Positions 42,619-43,174 of a stretch of DNA of 43,174 nt are shown here, in pieces. This DNA comes from an uncultured Verrucomicrobiota bacterium. Lineage in GTDB: Bacteria; Verrucomicrobiota; Verrucomicrobiia; Limisphaerales; CAIMTB01. Under the pieces are notes generated by a model, which was not told where the DNA came from, did not search any database, and saw nothing but the letters and a program-made list of their open reading frames with translations. Numbering within the stretch: position 1 is the first letter of the stretch; each line of letters begins with the position of its first letter. The stretch is taken from contig CAIMTB010000049.1 of the NCBI GenBank assembly GCA_903844265.1, forward strand, positions 1-43,174, read 5' to 3'. The translations under genes were made by a program, and so were the position numbers.

Positions 42619-42882
42619 ATGAACAGTTTACTGGAAGCGCCGGTCTCGAATCGCTGGTGGAACGACAACACCACGACGGATAGCGATTGGCGTTGGTCGG
42701 AATCCGCGGCGGAGTCGCGCGCACCGTTCGTCGAATACGTTGGACGGACAGCGCTGGTGGTGACGGGGCCTTACACCGGCGCCCGCTACCGCTTCCTCCA
42801 GCCTGGAGCCCGTGTTTCGGTGGATTCCCGCGATCGTCAGGCGATGCTCTCGATCCCGATGCTTCGCGCGGTCGCGGGCTGA
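42619..42882 (+). CDS. small conserved-looking protein of unknown function
   Basis: 87 residues. The N-terminal 35 residues are polar and low-complexity (WWNDNTTTDSDWRW). The rest, VEYVGRTALVVTGPYTGARYRFLQPGARVSVDSRDRQAMLSIPMLRAV, looks like a compact beta domain resembling small hypothetical proteins that share a 'TG..Y.F..PGA...VD.RD...L..VP.L' pattern. No signal peptide, membrane helix or cysteine is seen. No Shine-Dalgarno is visible before the ATG. The function is unknown; neighbours give no clue. Confidence 0.55.
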   Translation: MNSLLEAPVSNRWWNDNTTTDSDWRWSESAAESRAPFVEYVGRTALVVTGPYTGARYRFLQPGARVSVDSRDRQAMLSIPMLRAVAG

Positions 42883-43174
42883 TCGGTCCCAAGGTTGACC
42901 GCATCGGCAAATTTGGTTGCCCGTGCGTCAAGATCGCCTTCGATACCACGTTACGTCTCCCCAAGCCCCCGCAACCCGACTGGTCCGGCTCCCACCCACC
43001 AGTCCTTGGCTCTCGGTCCGTGTTCTCTGAACAACGTCGGTTTGGCATCCGTCCGTGATGCCAGGATTCCGGAGGTGGCTGACAGCAAGCCAATGCTCCG
43101 GATTTTTGCTGCCCCGGCGGGGTTCGCAGCCTACCGGTGCTTGTCAGGATAAGCCGGGATAGCGGGAATCTGGA
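42883..43174. other. 3' end of window, no gene recognised
   Basis: About 290 bases. Short frames are open on both strands but none resembles a known protein or shows a plausible start. I did not find an RNA gene here. Confidence 0.4.

Noticed and set aside
42895-43152. Short ORF near the window end
   Set aside because: No plausible family, composition like noncoding sequence, possibly cut by the window edge.
1-43174. tRNA, rRNA, CRISPR arrays, insertion sequences, prophage genes
   Set aside because: None recognised on either strand; repeats found are too short or too few for CRISPR or IS ends.

Overview
The window is a GC-rich bacterial chromosome segment, most likely from the Verrucomicrobiota (PVC superphylum). 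The best evidence is two very large secreted proteins with the PVC-type membrane-bound-dehydrogenase / HEAT / cytochrome c architecture, two ThuA-like domains, a fused CcoNO oxidase in a Bacteroidota/PVC-like gene order, and many starts without a Shine-Dalgarno sequence. I saw no rRNA, tRNA, CRISPR array, transposase or phage gene, so this looks like ordinary chromosome carrying some accessory genes. Because third positions are so GC-rich, many long antisense frames are open; these are shadows and are not annotated.

Layout. 3-8725 (+): the 3' part of argG with a strong hairpin, a secreted three-domain hydrolase (SGNH + alpha/beta hydrolase + propeller-like tail), and a 1600-residue DUF4011 helicase-nuclease of the kind proposed to act in phage defence. 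8734-9849 (-): an outer-membrane barrel, convergent with the helicase and sharing a hairpin that holds both stop codons. 10013-18539 (-): a complete compact cbb3 oxidase locus, transcribed ccoI-ccoS-ccoNO-ccoQ-ccoP-ccoG-fixH-TauE/SafE. It covers copper supply, assembly factors and all structural subunits, with a fused NO subunit and a one-haem CcoP. 18910-20685 (+): a CLC-type channel/antiporter with CBS domains, convergent with an orphan LolD-like ABC ATPase (20711-21385, -).

21401-32700: a repeat-bearing intergenic stretch, a possible 45-codon leader ORF coupled to an alkaline-phosphatase-superfamily hydrolase, two convergent giant PVC cytochrome proteins, and a secreted rhodanese. 32773-34827 (-): ubiX, and an overlapping pair encoding a protealysin-like M4 protease and an emfourin-like inhibitor. 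35060-38342 (+): dapF-dapA-dapB-trpF (lysine/peptidoglycan precursor and tryptophan synthesis). 38382-39852 (-): an overlapping pair of acyltransferases (LPLAT plus FeeM-like GNAT) that may make an acylated amino lipid. 40120-42064 (+): clpP-clpX. 42065-43174: a mostly non-coding tail with hairpins, an ECF-like promoter and one small conserved-looking protein gene.

Candidates for something new are the overlapping M4 protease/inhibitor pair, the three-domain hydrolase, the PVC cytochrome with a ThuA domain at each end, the acyltransferase pair with an HX4E motif, and a recurring promoter-plus-CCCATG pattern that suggests leaderless transcripts. All functions are inferred from reading the translated sequence; no database search was run.
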